Positions 40,417 through 49,674 of a DNA stretch of 64,000 bases are shown here, one piece after another. The position numbers and the translations under genes are program-made. The first letter of the stretch is position 1, and each line of letters begins with the position of its first letter. The stretch is from an uncultured Clostridia bacterium (lineage in GTDB: Bacteria > Bacillota > Clostridia > Oscillospirales > Acutalibacteraceae), in assembly GCA_945912145.1 (NCBI GenBank), contig CAMEBF010000009.1, positions 28,278-92,277 on the forward strand. Reading direction: 5' to 3'. The notes below the pieces were generated by a model. The model did no database searches. It saw only the letters and a list, made by a program, of their open reading frames with translations, and was not told where the DNA came from.

Positions 40417-41514
40417 TCAATCCAAAAAGTCCTTGAGCTTTTTGCTTCTCTGCGGATGACGGAGCTTACGCAGAGCCTTGGCTTCGATCTGACGGATTCT
40501 CTCTCTCGTGACGTTAAATTCCGCGCCGACCTCTTCAAGCGTCTTGGGGTGACCGTCCTCAAGTCCGAAACGCAGCGTCAGGACTTTGGCTTCCCGCGGC
40601 GTCAGCGTTTTCAGAACGGAGTTGAGCGCCTCCTTCAGCAACAGCTGTGATGCAGCGTCCGCCGGTGCCAGCGCGTCCTCGTCGGGAATGAAATCGCCGA
40701 GATGGCTGTCCTCCTCTTCGCCGATGGGCGTTTCAAGAGAGACAGGCTCCTGCGCCACACGCAGAATCTCGCGCACCTTTTCTACGGACATCCCCAGCTC
40801 GGCGGCGATTTCCTCCGCCGTCGGCTCGCGTCCGTTTTTATGCAGCAGCAGGCTGTTCGTCTTTTTGACCTTGTTGATCGTTTCGACCATGTGAACAGGA
40901 ATACGGATGGTTCTCGCCTGGTCGGCAATCGCTCTGGTGATCGCCTGACGGATCCACCATGTCGCATAGGTGGAGAACTTGAAGCCCTTGGTATAATCGA
41001 ATTTTTCAACCGCTTTGATCAGACCCAGATTGCCCTCCTGAATCAGATCGAGGAACTGCATACCGCGTCCGCCGTAGCGTTTCGCAATGCTGACAACCAG
41101 ACGAAGGTTCGCCTCCACAAGGCGTTTTTTTGCCTCGGGGTCGTTATCTGCAATGCGCATGGCGAGATCAATTTCCTCCTCCGCTGTCAACAGCGGCACC
41201 TTGCCGATCTCTTTCAGATACACCTTGACGGGATCATCCATCTGGATGTTTTTGGCGTCGGGATCGTCGGAATCGAGCTTGACCACCTTGCCGATGTCCG
41301 AATCAAAATTGAGCGCATCGAGCATGGCGTCGTTCATGTCGTCCACGACTTCGATATTGTTGTTTTCAAGCGTTTCATACAGCTTGTCCAGCTCTTCAAT
41401 ATCGAAATCGATTTCGAGGATCGCCGAATCGATCTCCTGCGTCGTCAGTTTGCCCGACTGCTTGCCTTTTTCAATCAATCGGTTAAACACATTTTTCTTG
41501 TCGCTTACTTCCAT
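40417..41514 (-). CDS. rpoD: Primary sigma factor SigA
   Basis: SigA directs RNA polymerase to housekeeping promoters. The 365-residue product has a short region 1 (about 1-120), region 2 with [39 protein letters not shown] and [17 protein letters not shown] (about 135-190), region 3, and region 4.2 with [30 protein letters not shown] at the end. The ATG at 41514 follows AGGAGAGAAC. It follows dnaG by 20 bases, the standard macromolecular-synthesis gene order of Firmicutes. Confidence 0.97.
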   Translation of the reverse strand: MEVSDKKNVFNRLIEKGKQSGKLTTQEIDSAILEIDFDIEELDKLYETLENNNIEVVDDMNDAMLDALNFDSDIGKVVKLDSDDPDAKNIQMDDPVKVYLKEIGKVPLLTAEEEIDLAMRIADNDPEAKKRLVEANLRLVVSIAKRYGGRGMQFLDLIQEGNLGLIKAVEKFDYTKGFKFSTYATWWIRQAITRAIADQARTIRIPVHMVETINKVKKTNSLLLHKNGREPTAEEIAAELGMSVEKVREILRVAQEPVSLETPIGEEEDSHLGDFIPDEDALAPADAASQLLLKEALNSVLKTLTPREAKVLTLRFGLEDGHPKTLEEVGAEFNVTRERIRQIEAKALRKLRHPQRSKKLKDFLD

Positions 41515-41534
41515 ATCTGTTCTCTCCTGTCCTT

Positions 41535-43283
41535 TTATGGTTTCGGGTTTCGGAAAAGCTGTGCCCATTCGTCGTCGGACATCTGGGCAGGATTTTTCTG
41601 TTCCCGTTCCTGTCTTTCTTCTTTCATGCGTCTGATGCAGTCCAGACACTCACCGACCGTATTGCCGAGATGCTCGCGCATGGATTCGAGCCGTACCAGA
41701 TAGCCGAGCTCGTCATCCGTCAGATCCTGCGAAAAATATGTAATCTCAACGGGACGGTTATTCTCGATCCGTTCCGCGATGAGCTGATAGATCCGCAGAT
41801 TGAGCTGTGTGGCGAAGTCGCCGTCCTGGAGCTTATCCTTAATCTTGAAATAGAAATCGGGATTCTGCAAGAGTGACGCCAACAGCGTCTCTTCGGCTCG
41901 TGCCGCCGTCAGGAACTTCTGACGTTCGGGATTGACTTTTTTGAGCATTTCGTCCTGAAAGGTCGCCGCTTTCGTAAATTTTTCACGCGATTCCCGGCGG
42001 TTTTTCTGTTTGGCGGTCTTCTGAATCTGCACCACGATCGCTTCTTTCGCGACGCCCAGTTCGTTCGCGAGCTTGGAGGCGTACACATCCCATTGAATCG
42101 GATTGCTTGTGGACGCGAGAATGCCGACCGCTCTTTCCAGATACGCGACCTTTCCGTCCGGCGCCGACAGATCAAAGCCTGCCTTGGCGCGCTGCAAATC
42201 GAATTCCACGTCGCCGACGGCATTCATCAGGATCGACTGCATTTTATCTTTACCGTATTTTTTGATGATCTCGTCGGGATCTTTGCCGCCCGAAAGCCTT
42301 GCCACGCGGATGCGCAGCGGCGTTCGGGACAAAATGCCGATCGCCTTTCTCGTCGCGGTCTGTCCCGCTTCGTCGTTATCATACGACAGAATCACTTCTT
42401 CGGCATATTTGGACAAAAGCTTCGCCTGATCCGGCGTAAAGGCCGTTCCGAGCCCTGCCACGGCGTTGGTAAAGCCCGCCTGATGATACGCGATGACGTC
42501 CATATAGCCCTCGCACAAAATCAGCGTTTTCCCGGAGCCGCGCTTCGCGAAATTCAAGGCAAAAACGCCCTGACTTTTTTTATAGACCAACGTGTCCGAT
42601 GTGTTGACGTACTTCGGTTTGGAATCGTCGAGCACACGGCCGCCGAACGCGATGACGCTGCCGCGCAGATCGATAATCGGGAACATCGCGCGGTTGCGGT
42701 AGGTGTCGATGACGTGCCCCTTCTGCGTCTTTCTCGCAAGGTCGGCCTGCAGCAGCTCCGCTTCGGTGTAGCCCTTGCCCTTCATGTAGCGCATCAGACC
42801 GTCCCATTTATCGGGCGCATAGCCCAGTCCGAAATGACGGATTGTCTCCATTGTCAGTCCGCGGTTCAGAAAATAATCAAGCCCCGTTTTGCCCTCCGGC
42901 GTAAAGAGCTGATTATGAAAAAACTTTGCGGCGTCCCGGTTCGCTTCGAGCAGACGGCGTTTCAGCTTCGCCACGCCGTCGTCATAGCCGTCCGCCGGCA
43001 ATGGCAGACCGGAGCGTTCCGCAAGCATCGTGACCGCTTCCACATAATCGAGATTTTCGATATTTTTGATAAAGGTGATCGCGTCGCCACCTGCGCCGCA
43101 GCCGAAACAGTAATACGACTGCGTGTTAATATAGACGGTGAACGACGGCGTTTTTTCGTTGTGAAACGGACAAAGACCCGTCGCGTTATTGCCCCGCACC
43201 CGTAAATCAACATAAGGGGAAATAACGTCGACAATGTCGTTGCGGTCCTTGACTTCCTGCAGGAATTCATCGCTGAAACGCAT
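41535..43283 (-). CDS. dnaG: DNA primase
   Basis: DnaG makes RNA primers at the replication fork. The 582-residue protein has the N-terminal CHC2 zinc finger ([22 protein letters not shown], about 37-65), the catalytic core with [21 protein letters not shown] and the Toprim domain with [16 protein letters not shown], followed by [15 protein letters not shown]. The C-terminal helicase-binding domain covers about the last 130 residues. The start is ATG at 43283. It is translated just before rpoD on the same strand. Confidence 0.96.
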   Translation of the reverse strand: MRFSDEFLQEVKDRNDIVDVISPYVDLRVRGNNATGLCPFHNEKTPSFTVYINTQSYYCFGCGAGGDAITFIKNIENLDYVEAVTMLAERSGLPLPADGYDDGVAKLKRRLLEANRDAAKFFHNQLFTPEGKTGLDYFLNRGLTMETIRHFGLGYAPDKWDGLMRYMKGKGYTEAELLQADLARKTQKGHVIDTYRNRAMFPIIDLRGSVIAFGGRVLDDSKPKYVNTSDTLVYKKSQGVFALNFAKRGSGKTLILCEGYMDVIAYHQAGFTNAVAGLGTAFTPDQAKLLSKYAEEVILSYDNDEAGQTATRKAIGILSRTPLRIRVARLSGGKDPDEIIKKYGKDKMQSILMNAVGDVEFDLQRAKAGFDLSAPDGKVAYLERAVGILASTSNPIQWDVYASKLANELGVAKEAIVVQIQKTAKQKNRRESREKFTKAATFQDEMLKKVNPERQKFLTAARAEETLLASLLQNPDFYFKIKDKLQDGDFATQLNLRIYQLIAERIENNRPVEITYFSQDLTDDELGYLVRLESMREHLGNTVGECLDCIRRMKEERQEREQKNPAQMSDDEWAQLFRNPKP

Positions 43284-43369
43284 CTATTTTCCCCCTTTAC
43301 TTATTATATACTCTTTTTCTCTTTAAAAATCCTTTATTTTTCCGCAGTTTTTTATAGAAAAAAAATATA

Positions 43370-43441
43370 GAATATGAATCAAAAGGCGAAGCCTTTTCCG
43401 AAATTATTCATTCTTCATGATTCATCATTCAATCTTCATTA
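43370..43441. repeat. Dispersed heptamer/hairpin repeat, copy 3
   Basis: The core GAATC-AAAAGGCgaaGCCTTTT-CCG lies at 43376-43400. To its right run 7-base units of the form ATTATTC, ATTCTTC, ATGATTC, ATCATTC, AATCTTC, reaching the stop codon of the next gene. Confidence 0.75.
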
Positions 43442-44071
43442 TTCTATCATGTCCGTCGGCGCGTATTGCTCGCCGAGCGTCTGCGCGCTGCATTTGCCGA
43501 AGCTCGCCTCGGTCAGGGTCGCCTGAAACTGCGGTACTTTCTCTTTCGGCAGATAAAAATTCACCGTCACCTTTTCACCAAAATCGCTCTGTAATCCTGT
43601 AGCGCCGAAGTCCGTAAGAATCGCCGACAGCTTCGTATAAAAGCCGTAATCGCAGACAACCTGCATCGCGCAGCAAACGGACATCCGAACGATTCCCGCC
43701 GCCTCGACGGCAATTTTGGAGGTGTGCGAATACGCGCGGACAAGACCGCCGGCACCGAGTAAGATGCCGCCGAAATACCGCGTCGCCACCACGACGCAAT
43801 CCGTCAGCTCCTTTTTCAGCAGCACATCGAGCACCGGCACACCGGCTGTCCCGGACGGCTCGCCGTCGTCCGAATAACGGCGCGACTGACCGTCCCGCAG
43901 GACATAGGCATAGACATTATGCGTGGCATCCCAATGCTTGGCGCGAATCTCGCGGATAAACGCCTCCGCGTCCTCTTTCGTCGAAACAGGCTTCGCGTAA
44001 CCGATAAAACGGGAACGATTCTCGATAAATTCATCCTGCGCTTCTTTTTGCAACGTGAAATAATCTGACAT
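43439..44071 (-). CDS. YigZ/IMPACT family protein
   Basis: The 210-residue protein has the N-terminal IMPACT (UPF0029) fold: EFIENRSRFIGYAKPVSTKEDAEAFI, WDATHNVYAYVLRD, DDGEPSGTAGVPVLDVL and VVATRYFGGILLGAGGLVRAYS. A C-terminal ferredoxin-like domain typical of YigZ completes it. The family is linked to translation stress in eukaryotes, while the bacterial role is not well defined. The ATG at 44071 follows GGAGAAAG. It lies downstream of rpmE but after that gene's terminator. Confidence 0.88.
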   Translation of the reverse strand: MSDYFTLQKEAQDEFIENRSRFIGYAKPVSTKEDAEAFIREIRAKHWDATHNVYAYVLRDGQSRRYSDDGEPSGTAGVPVLDVLLKKELTDCVVVATRYFGGILLGAGGLVRAYSHTSKIAVEAAGIVRMSVCCAMQVVCDYGFYTKLSAILTDFGATGLQSDFGEKVTVNFYLPKEKVPQFQATLTEASFGKCSAQTLGEQYAPTDMIE

Positions 44072-44090
44072 AGCTTTCTCCGACACAACA

Positions 44091-44124
44091 AAAAGCGGCA
44101 CCGAGAAGAACAGTGCCGTTTTTT
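44091..44124 (-). terminator. Terminator of rpmE
   Basis: GCGGCAC and GTGCCG pair, with the T tract on the minus strand, between rpmE and the YigZ-type gene. Confidence 0.75.
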
Positions 44125-44135
44125 CTTTCAATCAA

Positions 44136-44339
44136 TTACTTATCAAGATTGTAACGCTTCTTGAATCTGTCAACACGTCCGCCGGTATCCACAAGCTTCT
44201 GTTTACCCGTGAAGAACGGATGGCACTTCGAGCAGATATCAACACGAAGATCGCCCTTTGTCGAGCCGGTCTCATAAACAGCACCGCAAGCGCATTTAAT
44301 CTGCGTCTGATTATAGGTAGGATGAATTCCCTCTTTCAT
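44136..44339 (-). CDS. rpmE: 50S ribosomal protein L31, zinc-binding form
   Basis: The 67-residue protein matches L31 over its full length: [22 protein letters not shown], the [14 protein letters not shown] block and a C-terminal RFKKRY. The cysteines in KCACG and ICSKC mark the zinc-binding (C+) type, which zinc-starved cells often replace with a zinc-free paralogue; no paralogue is visible here. AGAGG precedes the ATG. Confidence 0.97.
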   Translation of the reverse strand: MKEGIHPTYNQTQIKCACGAVYETGSTKGDLRVDICSKCHPFFTGKQKLVDTGGRVDRFKKRYNLDK

Positions 44340-44595
44340 TTTGATTCACCTCTTTCAATTCATTACATAACGAACATATTCTATCACATCAAAACAGAAA
44401 ATGCAACAGGTATTTCAAAAAAAAATTAAATTTTTAAGTCCGAAAATCCTGTGCTTCTGCTGTCAAAAAAATGCCTTTGTTTTTCGATTTAGAAAAAAAT
44501 CGTCGATAGCATTCATTTTTTTCTTCAGGAACCGATGATTCTCTCGCTTTTCTTTCTGTTTTCACATTTTTTTATAAAAATTATCAAAATAATTG
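44340..44595. other. AT-rich intergenic region without visible genes
   Basis: Between rpmE and the sigma-factor promoter I see no reading frame of note, no strong hairpin and no repeat. The rpmE promoter should lie within it near 44360-44400 but no box is convincing. Confidence 0.5.
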
Positions 44596-44624
44596 TTGAC
44601 AAATCACAAATTCTATTGTATACT
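44596..44624 (+). promoter_or_regulatory. Promoter of the small sigma-factor gene
   Basis: TTGACA (44596-44601) and TATACT (44619-44624) are exactly 17 bases apart, a strong sigma-A type promoter 38 bases before the start codon. Confidence 0.8.
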
Positions 44625-44662
44625 GAATTTTGTATAATAGTGACATGGGTGAGAGGTACGGA

Positions 44663-45256
44663 ATGAGCGAACAGTTTTTTCCTCCGCGCGGCGGCAAATT
44701 ATCGGACAAGACCGATGATGCGCTTGTCGCCAATGTCCGGGAAGGCGACGAAAAAGCCTTTAATGAGCTCATTCACCGCTACACGCCGACGGTGTCTTCC
44801 CTGTCGCGTTCCTATTTTTCGGACGCGCTCACGCCGGACGACTGGTTCCAGGAGGGAATGCTCGGTCTGTTCTTCGCGGTTTTCTCTTTCCGGGAAGATT
44901 CCGGCGCTTCGTTTGCTTCGTTCGCGTCCGTCTGCGTCCGCAACCGGCTGAACTCCGCATGGAAGAACGCCAACAGCAAAAAGAACGAGCCGCTCAACCG
45001 GTCATTAAGCTTTGACGACAGCCATGTTCCCGCCGTCTCCTCTGCGGAAGAAGCCTATATCGAATCCGAGCAATCACGCTTTCTGACTGAAGACTTTCTG
45101 CAAGAGCTCTCCCCTGCCGAGCAAAGGGTTTTCCGCTGTTACCTTTCGGGCTACAGCTATGCCGAAACGGCAGACAAACTCGATATGTCGGAAAAAGCGG
45201 TTGATAACGCGCTCTGCCGTGTCAAAGCCAAACTGAAAAAAGCATTTCAATCCTGA
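44663..45256 (+). CDS. Sigma-70 family factor, SigH-like
   Basis: The 197-residue protein has region 2 (LVANVREGDEKAFNELIHRY through WFQEGMLGLFFAVFSFRED and FASFASVCVRNRLNSAWK) and region 4 (LSPAEQRVFRCYLSGYSYAETADKL, SEKAVDNALCRVKAKLKK). It lacks the long region 3 of primary factors and is closest in plan to SigH/SigF-like alternative factors of Clostridia. The ATG at 44663 follows GAGAGGTAC. It has its own strong promoter. A small zinc-ribbon gene follows about 100 bases downstream. Confidence 0.85.
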   Translation: MSEQFFPPRGGKLSDKTDDALVANVREGDEKAFNELIHRYTPTVSSLSRSYFSDALTPDDWFQEGMLGLFFAVFSFREDSGASFASFASVCVRNRLNSAWKNANSKKNEPLNRSLSFDDSHVPAVSSAEEAYIESEQSRFLTEDFLQELSPAEQRVFRCYLSGYSYAETADKLDMSEKAVDNALCRVKAKLKKAFQS

Positions 45257-45363
45257 CCGCAGGGTGCGGTTTCTTATATGCCCGTTACTCGTAGTGAGCG
45301 TTGTTCTGAACGGCGGCGGTGCAATTCCGATTCGCGGCAATAAAAAAAAGTGAGGTACTGACT

Positions 45364-45651
45364 ATGTACGAAGACAAAACACTCATTTGCAAGGACTGCG
45401 GAAAAGAGTTCCTTTTCTCTGCAAGTGAACAGGAATTTTATGCCGAAAAAGGCTTTGAAAACGAGCCCCAGCGCTGTCGGGAGTGCCGCGCAGCCCGCAA
45501 GCAGAGCAGAGGCGGAGAACGCAAGTTCTATACCGCAATCTGCAGAGAATGCGGCGGTGAAGCCAGAGTTCCCTTTGAGCCCAAGAGCGACAGAGGCGTG
45601 CTTTGCAGCGCGTGCTTCGAGAAAGCGAAAGCTGCTTCTTCGGAAGAATAA
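45364..45651 (+). CDS. Double zinc-ribbon small protein
   Basis: The 95-residue protein carries two Cys4 zinc ribbons. The first is CKDCGKEF..CRECR (about 9-42), and the second is CRECGGEARV..CSACF (about 60-85). The first has the EFYAEKGFENEPQRC pattern of the probable zinc-ribbon family seen in many Firmicutes. Such proteins bind nucleic acids or protein partners; the role is unknown. AGTGAGG precedes the ATG. It lies downstream of the sigma-factor gene, separated by a weak ACCGCA/TGCGGT hairpin. Confidence 0.8.
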   Translation: MYEDKTLICKDCGKEFLFSASEQEFYAEKGFENEPQRCRECRAARKQSRGGERKFYTAICRECGGEARVPFEPKSDRGVLCSACFEKAKAASSEE

Positions 45652-45727
45652 GGACATAGTTTTTTCGCAAAAAGATAAGGACAGATGCCGTTCGCAAGAG
45701 CGGCATTTTTATATTCTCAAATCAAAA

Positions 45728-45910
45728 TATACTGTATTTCAAAAGTTCAAAGTGCAAAGTTCAAAGTGCAATGTCGGAAAAGGCTTCGCCTTTTGATTCA
45801 TTATAATTGATAAAACTGACCTTTTTATAAAAAAGCGTGCCGCAATCGTACAATTCAAGCCCGCAGCGTTTCTAAAACTGCACTTTAAACTTTGAAGTTT
45901 GCTCTTAAAG
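45728..45910. repeat. Dispersed heptamer/hairpin repeat, copy 4
   Basis: The inverted core lies at 45775-45799. AAAGTTC/AAAGTGC 7-base units precede it (45740-45770), and further ACTTTAA-type units follow at about 45877-45905 after an unrelated stretch. There is no gene in this 346-base gap. Confidence 0.7.
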
Positions 45911-45997
45911 AATACAAAGAACTCGTTTCCTGTTCCCTTGCAGGATCTGTCTCTGATATTCTGACCCGTTTTGCCGAAACTATGAACGGTGATGGGA

Positions 45998-46816
45998 ATG
46001 AAAAAAATTTTCGCTTTTTTATTCGCGTGCGTCGCGCTTGTGTCCGGCATGGCGACCGGCGCAGAGTCTGACGCCGATGCAAACGAAACCGAACTGCTCG
46101 TCGTCATGTATCATCATGTTTCCGAACGGAAAAATTTACTCAACAAATACGTCATCACGCCGGAAGAACTCGAAAGCGATATGGCGTATCTGCAAAAAAA
46201 CGGCTACGAGTCCGTTCTGCCGTCCCAGCTCCGGCGCGGCGAGATTCCGAAAAAACCGGTCATGATCACCTTTGACGACGGCTTCCTGAGCACCTACAAA
46301 TATGCTTTGCCGATTCTGCAAAAATATGCAATGACGGGTGTCTGCGCTGTTGTCGGTTCTCTGGTGCAGGAATACACGGACACGCCGAACACCGTTTCCG
46401 ACTGCGCCTATATGAACCGAGACACCGTCAAAAAGCTGCGCGACAGCGGCGTTTTCGAGATCGCCTGCCATACCTACGATATGCATTCACTCGGAGAACG
46501 TAAGGGCTGTGCGAAGAAGCAATCAGAAAGCGAAAATGAATACCGTACGGTTCTGACGCAGGATCTGACGCAATTCAATACGCTATATCAGGAAATCACC
46601 GGAACCGGAACCGATATTATCGCGTTCCCCTACGGCGAATACTCCGAAGCCACCGTCAACATCGCCGCGTCCTGCGGCTACAGCGTCATGTTGACATGCG
46701 ACGAGAAAATCAACATTCTGCCGAAAGAAAAAGAATCTCCCCTCATTCTGGGAAGATTCAACCGTCCGCACGGCATATCCAGTCAAGAATTTTTTGAAAA
46801 AATTACAAGCCGGTGA
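45998..46816 (+). CDS. Secreted polysaccharide deacetylase
   Basis: The 272-residue protein has a signal peptide (MKKIFAFLFACVALVSGMATGA) and a NodB-homology domain. The catalytic motifs are VMITFDDGFLSTYKYA (metal-binding Asp-Asp), the HTYDMHSL region (the usual HSxxH metal motif in variant form, with His residues at its ends) and IIAFPYGEYSE. It probably removes acetyl groups from peptidoglycan or another surface polymer. The start at 45998 is preferred because GGTGATGGGA lies upstream; an ATG at 45992 is also in frame. Confidence 0.88.
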   Translation: MKKIFAFLFACVALVSGMATGAESDADANETELLVVMYHHVSERKNLLNKYVITPEELESDMAYLQKNGYESVLPSQLRRGEIPKKPVMITFDDGFLSTYKYALPILQKYAMTGVCAVVGSLVQEYTDTPNTVSDCAYMNRDTVKKLRDSGVFEIACHTYDMHSLGERKGCAKKQSESENEYRTVLTQDLTQFNTLYQEITGTGTDIIAFPYGEYSEATVNIAASCGYSVMLTCDEKINILPKEKESPLILGRFNRPHGISSQEFFEKITSR

Positions 46817-46835
46817 CATCACGTCGCCGGCGATT

Positions 46836-47420
46836 TTATGCTTTTATGTGAGCTTTCTGCTGCAGCTCCAGATAGAGCTTCGCCGTCACCTCTGCATCGG
46901 CGGCCGCCCGATGAAACGTATCGGAAACAATGCCGAAATAATCGCACAGACAGGTCAGGCGGCGGCTTTGCAATCCGGGAAACGGCTCGCAGCGATAGCG
47001 CAGAAACCGCAGCGTATCAAAAACGCTGTTGCCGATATAAATCCCGTATTCGTCCGCCCAGTAGCCCATGATTTTACAATCAAAGCTCAGGGCGTTATGA
47101 CCGACCAAAATATGATTCTCGGCAAAACGGCAGAACCGCGGCAACACATCATAGATTCTGCCGGCGTCTTTGACCATATCGTCGTCAATGCCGGTAAGAT
47201 TTGTGATCTCCGGCGAAATCATCACCGATGGATTGACCAGTTCGCTGAACGAATCGGTCAGTTTTCCGTTGACGACCTTGACCGCGCCGATCTCGATAAT
47301 ATCGCTGTGGCGATCCAATCCCGTCGTTTCAATATCAAAAGCGACAAACGTCGAGAAATCGGGCTTTTTGACTTCTTTTGCGGGGAAAAATTTTTCCTGC
47401 TTGCCGAACAGATCCGTCAT
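46836..47420 (-). CDS. DEDDh exonuclease, DNA polymerase III epsilon-like
   Basis: The 194-residue protein is a 3'-5' exonuclease of the DnaQ fold. The Exo I motif FVAFDIETTGLD, the Exo II part LVGHNALSFDCKIM and the Exo III HRAAADAEVTAKL with its catalytic His are all present. It is a stand-alone proofreading-type nuclease or RNA/DNA trimming enzyme. The ATG at 47420 overlaps the flavodoxin stop by four bases, so the two are co-translated. Confidence 0.88.
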   Translation of the reverse strand: MTDLFGKQEKFFPAKEVKKPDFSTFVAFDIETTGLDRHSDIIEIGAVKVVNGKLTDSFSELVNPSVMISPEITNLTGIDDDMVKDAGRIYDVLPRFCRFAENHILVGHNALSFDCKIMGYWADEYGIYIGNSVFDTLRFLRYRCEPFPGLQSRRLTCLCDYFGIVSDTFHRAAADAEVTAKLYLELQQKAHIKA

Positions 47421-47863
47421 GCGCCGGTCTCTTCTTTCAGCATATGGCCGCAGACGCAATGAACCTGTGTCAACTTGTCGCGCTTCAGACGCAGAATCTG
47501 ATCCATCTTATCCGCGACGGCTACGACGCTCGCCGGCATAAAATGCACAAGGATATACTCCGCGTTCCGGATATGATGCCGCTCTTTCCTGAGAAATGCC
47601 TTCATCGGCGCGCTGACATCGCCGCACCAGACCGGTGTGCAGAGAATGACCTTATCATAGGCGCTGACGTCCGTTTCATACGGAAACAGCGTCATGCTTT
47701 TCCCCGCAAGGCAGAACTTCATGCAGTTCAGGAACCCCTCATAGCCCGCCGTATTCTCGATCGTTTCCAGCGCGAGAAAATCCGCATTTTCCTCCCTTGC
47801 TCTTGCAAGCGCGAGATCTTCGGTGTAGCCTTTTCGCGAATAATAGACAACCAATGTTTTCAT
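47417..47863 (-). CDS. Flavodoxin-like protein
   Basis: The 148-residue protein starts MKTLVVYYSRKGYTEDLA, the FMN phosphate-binding loop of flavodoxins in a slightly degenerate form (YSRKGYTE). It continues with YDKVILCTPVWCGDVSAPMKAFL, the second flavin loop typical of FMN-dependent flavodoxin/NAD(P)H oxidoreductase-like proteins. It should act as a cytoplasmic FMN electron carrier. AGGGGAG precedes the ATG. Upstream to 48093 there is a 230-base gap with one hairpin (GGCGCAATGCGCC) and a possible 27-codon frame. Confidence 0.82.
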   Translation of the reverse strand: MKTLVVYYSRKGYTEDLALARAREENADFLALETIENTAGYEGFLNCMKFCLAGKSMTLFPYETDVSAYDKVILCTPVWCGDVSAPMKAFLRKERHHIRNAEYILVHFMPASVVAVADKMDQILRLKRDKLTQVHCVCGHMLKEETGA

Positions 47864-48093
47864 GTGTGCTCTCCCCTTTGCTGACAGCCTCATTATAACG
47901 AAAGGAAACAGATTTTTATTTATAATATAGAATAATAACAAGATAATTTTCGTTTTCAAAGAATCATCTGTATCGAAAACAGGGACCCACGGCGCAATGC
48001 GCCATGAGCCCCTTATCCAGGCAAGGAGAACATTTCGTATTCATCATACAACCCCCGTATAATACTCCCCCTGGCTTTCGCAGAACGGTATTT

Positions 48094-49611
48094 TTATGAA
48101 AGAAGCAGCGAATGTCCCGTCATTTCCTCAGGCTGAGAAAGTCCCATCATCTCCAGAAGCGTCGGGCACAGATCGCAGAGCTTGCCGCCCTCACGCAGAG
48201 GAGCCGAACTTCCGACCGTGATCACGGGAACGGGATTCGTGGAATGCGGCGTAAAGGGTTCGCCGTTTTCATCAATCATCTTATCGGCGTTGCCGTGATC
48301 GGCGGTGATGATCATCTTGCCGCCCATTTTCGCAACGGCATCCGCCAGACGACCGACACACTCATCAACCGTTTCGACGGCCTTGACCGCCGCGTCGAAA
48401 ATGCCGGTATGACCGACCATATCGCAGTTGGCGTAGTTGATGATAATGACGTCATATTTACCGGCGAGCACCTGCTCGACAACGGCATCCGTCACTTCGT
48501 AAGCGCTCATTTCGGGCTTGAGATCGAACGTCGCGACATCGGGAGACGGAATCAGGATTCTGTCCTCACCCGGGAACTGCGCTTCGACGCCGCCGTTGAA
48601 GAAGAACGTCACATGGGCGTATTTCTGCGTTTCGGCGATTCTCAGCTGCGTCATGCCGAGCGACGAAATGTATTCACCCATCGTCATCTTGAGGTCTTCA
48701 TTCTCAAACGCCACACTAACATTCGGCATCGTTGCGTCATACTGCGTCATGCAGACGAATTTTACCGGGAAGAAGCCGTTTTTACGCTCAAAACCGTTAA
48801 AATCGGGATCGACAAAAATTCTGGTGAGCTGTCTGGCGCGGTCGGGACGGAAATTGAAGAAGATCACGGAATCATTCGCTTTAACCGTGCCCTCTTGATC
48901 CACGACAACGGGAACGACGAACTCGTCCGTCACGCCTTTCGCATAGGAATTTTCCATCGCCTGTACGGGATCGGCGCACTGCTCACCCTCACCGTATACC
49001 ATCGCGGCATAGGCTTTTTCTTCTCTGTCCCACGCAAAGTCGCGGTCCATCGCGTAATAGCGGCCGGAAATCGTCGCGATCTTACCGATGCCGATCTCTT
49101 TGAATTTCTCTTCACACGCTTTGACAAAGCCGGCGCCCGATTCGACGGATACGTCACGGCCGTCCGTGATCGCGTGAACATATACTTTCGTTAAACCATA
49201 GGCTTTCGCCATATCCAGCAGACCGAACAGGTGCTCGATGTGGCTGTGAACGCCGCCGTCCGACAGCAAACCGACCAGATGCAGCGCGGTGCCGTTCTGT
49301 TTACAGGCTTCCATCGCATCCGAGAGCGCCTGATTCTTCGCGAGCTCGCCGTCCTGAATGGTCTTGGAAATTTTCACAAGCATCTGATAGACGACACGAC
49401 CTGCGCCGATATTGGTATGACCGACTTCGGAGTTGCCCATCTGTCCGTCGGGCAGACCGACGTCGAGACCCGACGCGCCGATGAGCGTATGCGGATTCTC
49501 AGCAAAGAGTCTGTCAAGATTCGGCGTATTTGCCGCCTCGATCGCGTTGCCCTTTGCGCCGGGATTGTTGCCGAAGCCGTCCATAATACAAAGAACGTAA
49601 GGTTTTTTCAT
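48094..49611 (-). CDS. gpmI: 2,3-bisphosphoglycerate-independent phosphoglycerate mutase
   Basis: GpmI interconverts 3- and 2-phosphoglycerate in glycolysis using two manganese ions. The 505-residue protein matches the family end to end: MDGFGNNPGAKGNAI, the phosphoserine loop GNSEVGHTNIGAGRVV, HAITDGRDV, FFNFRPDRARQLT, NYANCDMVGHTG and ITADHGNADKM. It follows pgk and tpiA on the same strand, forming part of the lower glycolytic gene set. Confidence 0.97.
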   Translation of the reverse strand: MKKPYVLCIMDGFGNNPGAKGNAIEAANTPNLDRLFAENPHTLIGASGLDVGLPDGQMGNSEVGHTNIGAGRVVYQMLVKISKTIQDGELAKNQALSDAMEACKQNGTALHLVGLLSDGGVHSHIEHLFGLLDMAKAYGLTKVYVHAITDGRDVSVESGAGFVKACEEKFKEIGIGKIATISGRYYAMDRDFAWDREEKAYAAMVYGEGEQCADPVQAMENSYAKGVTDEFVVPVVVDQEGTVKANDSVIFFNFRPDRARQLTRIFVDPDFNGFERKNGFFPVKFVCMTQYDATMPNVSVAFENEDLKMTMGEYISSLGMTQLRIAETQKYAHVTFFFNGGVEAQFPGEDRILIPSPDVATFDLKPEMSAYEVTDAVVEQVLAGKYDVIIINYANCDMVGHTGIFDAAVKAVETVDECVGRLADAVAKMGGKMIITADHGNADKMIDENGEPFTPHSTNPVPVITVGSSAPLREGGKLCDLCPTLLEMMGLSQPEEMTGHSLLLS

Positions 49612-49674
49612 GATGATCCTTCCTTTTTGAAAAATCGGGCAAGGAAATCTCCCTGCCCGAAAGTACCAATCTGC

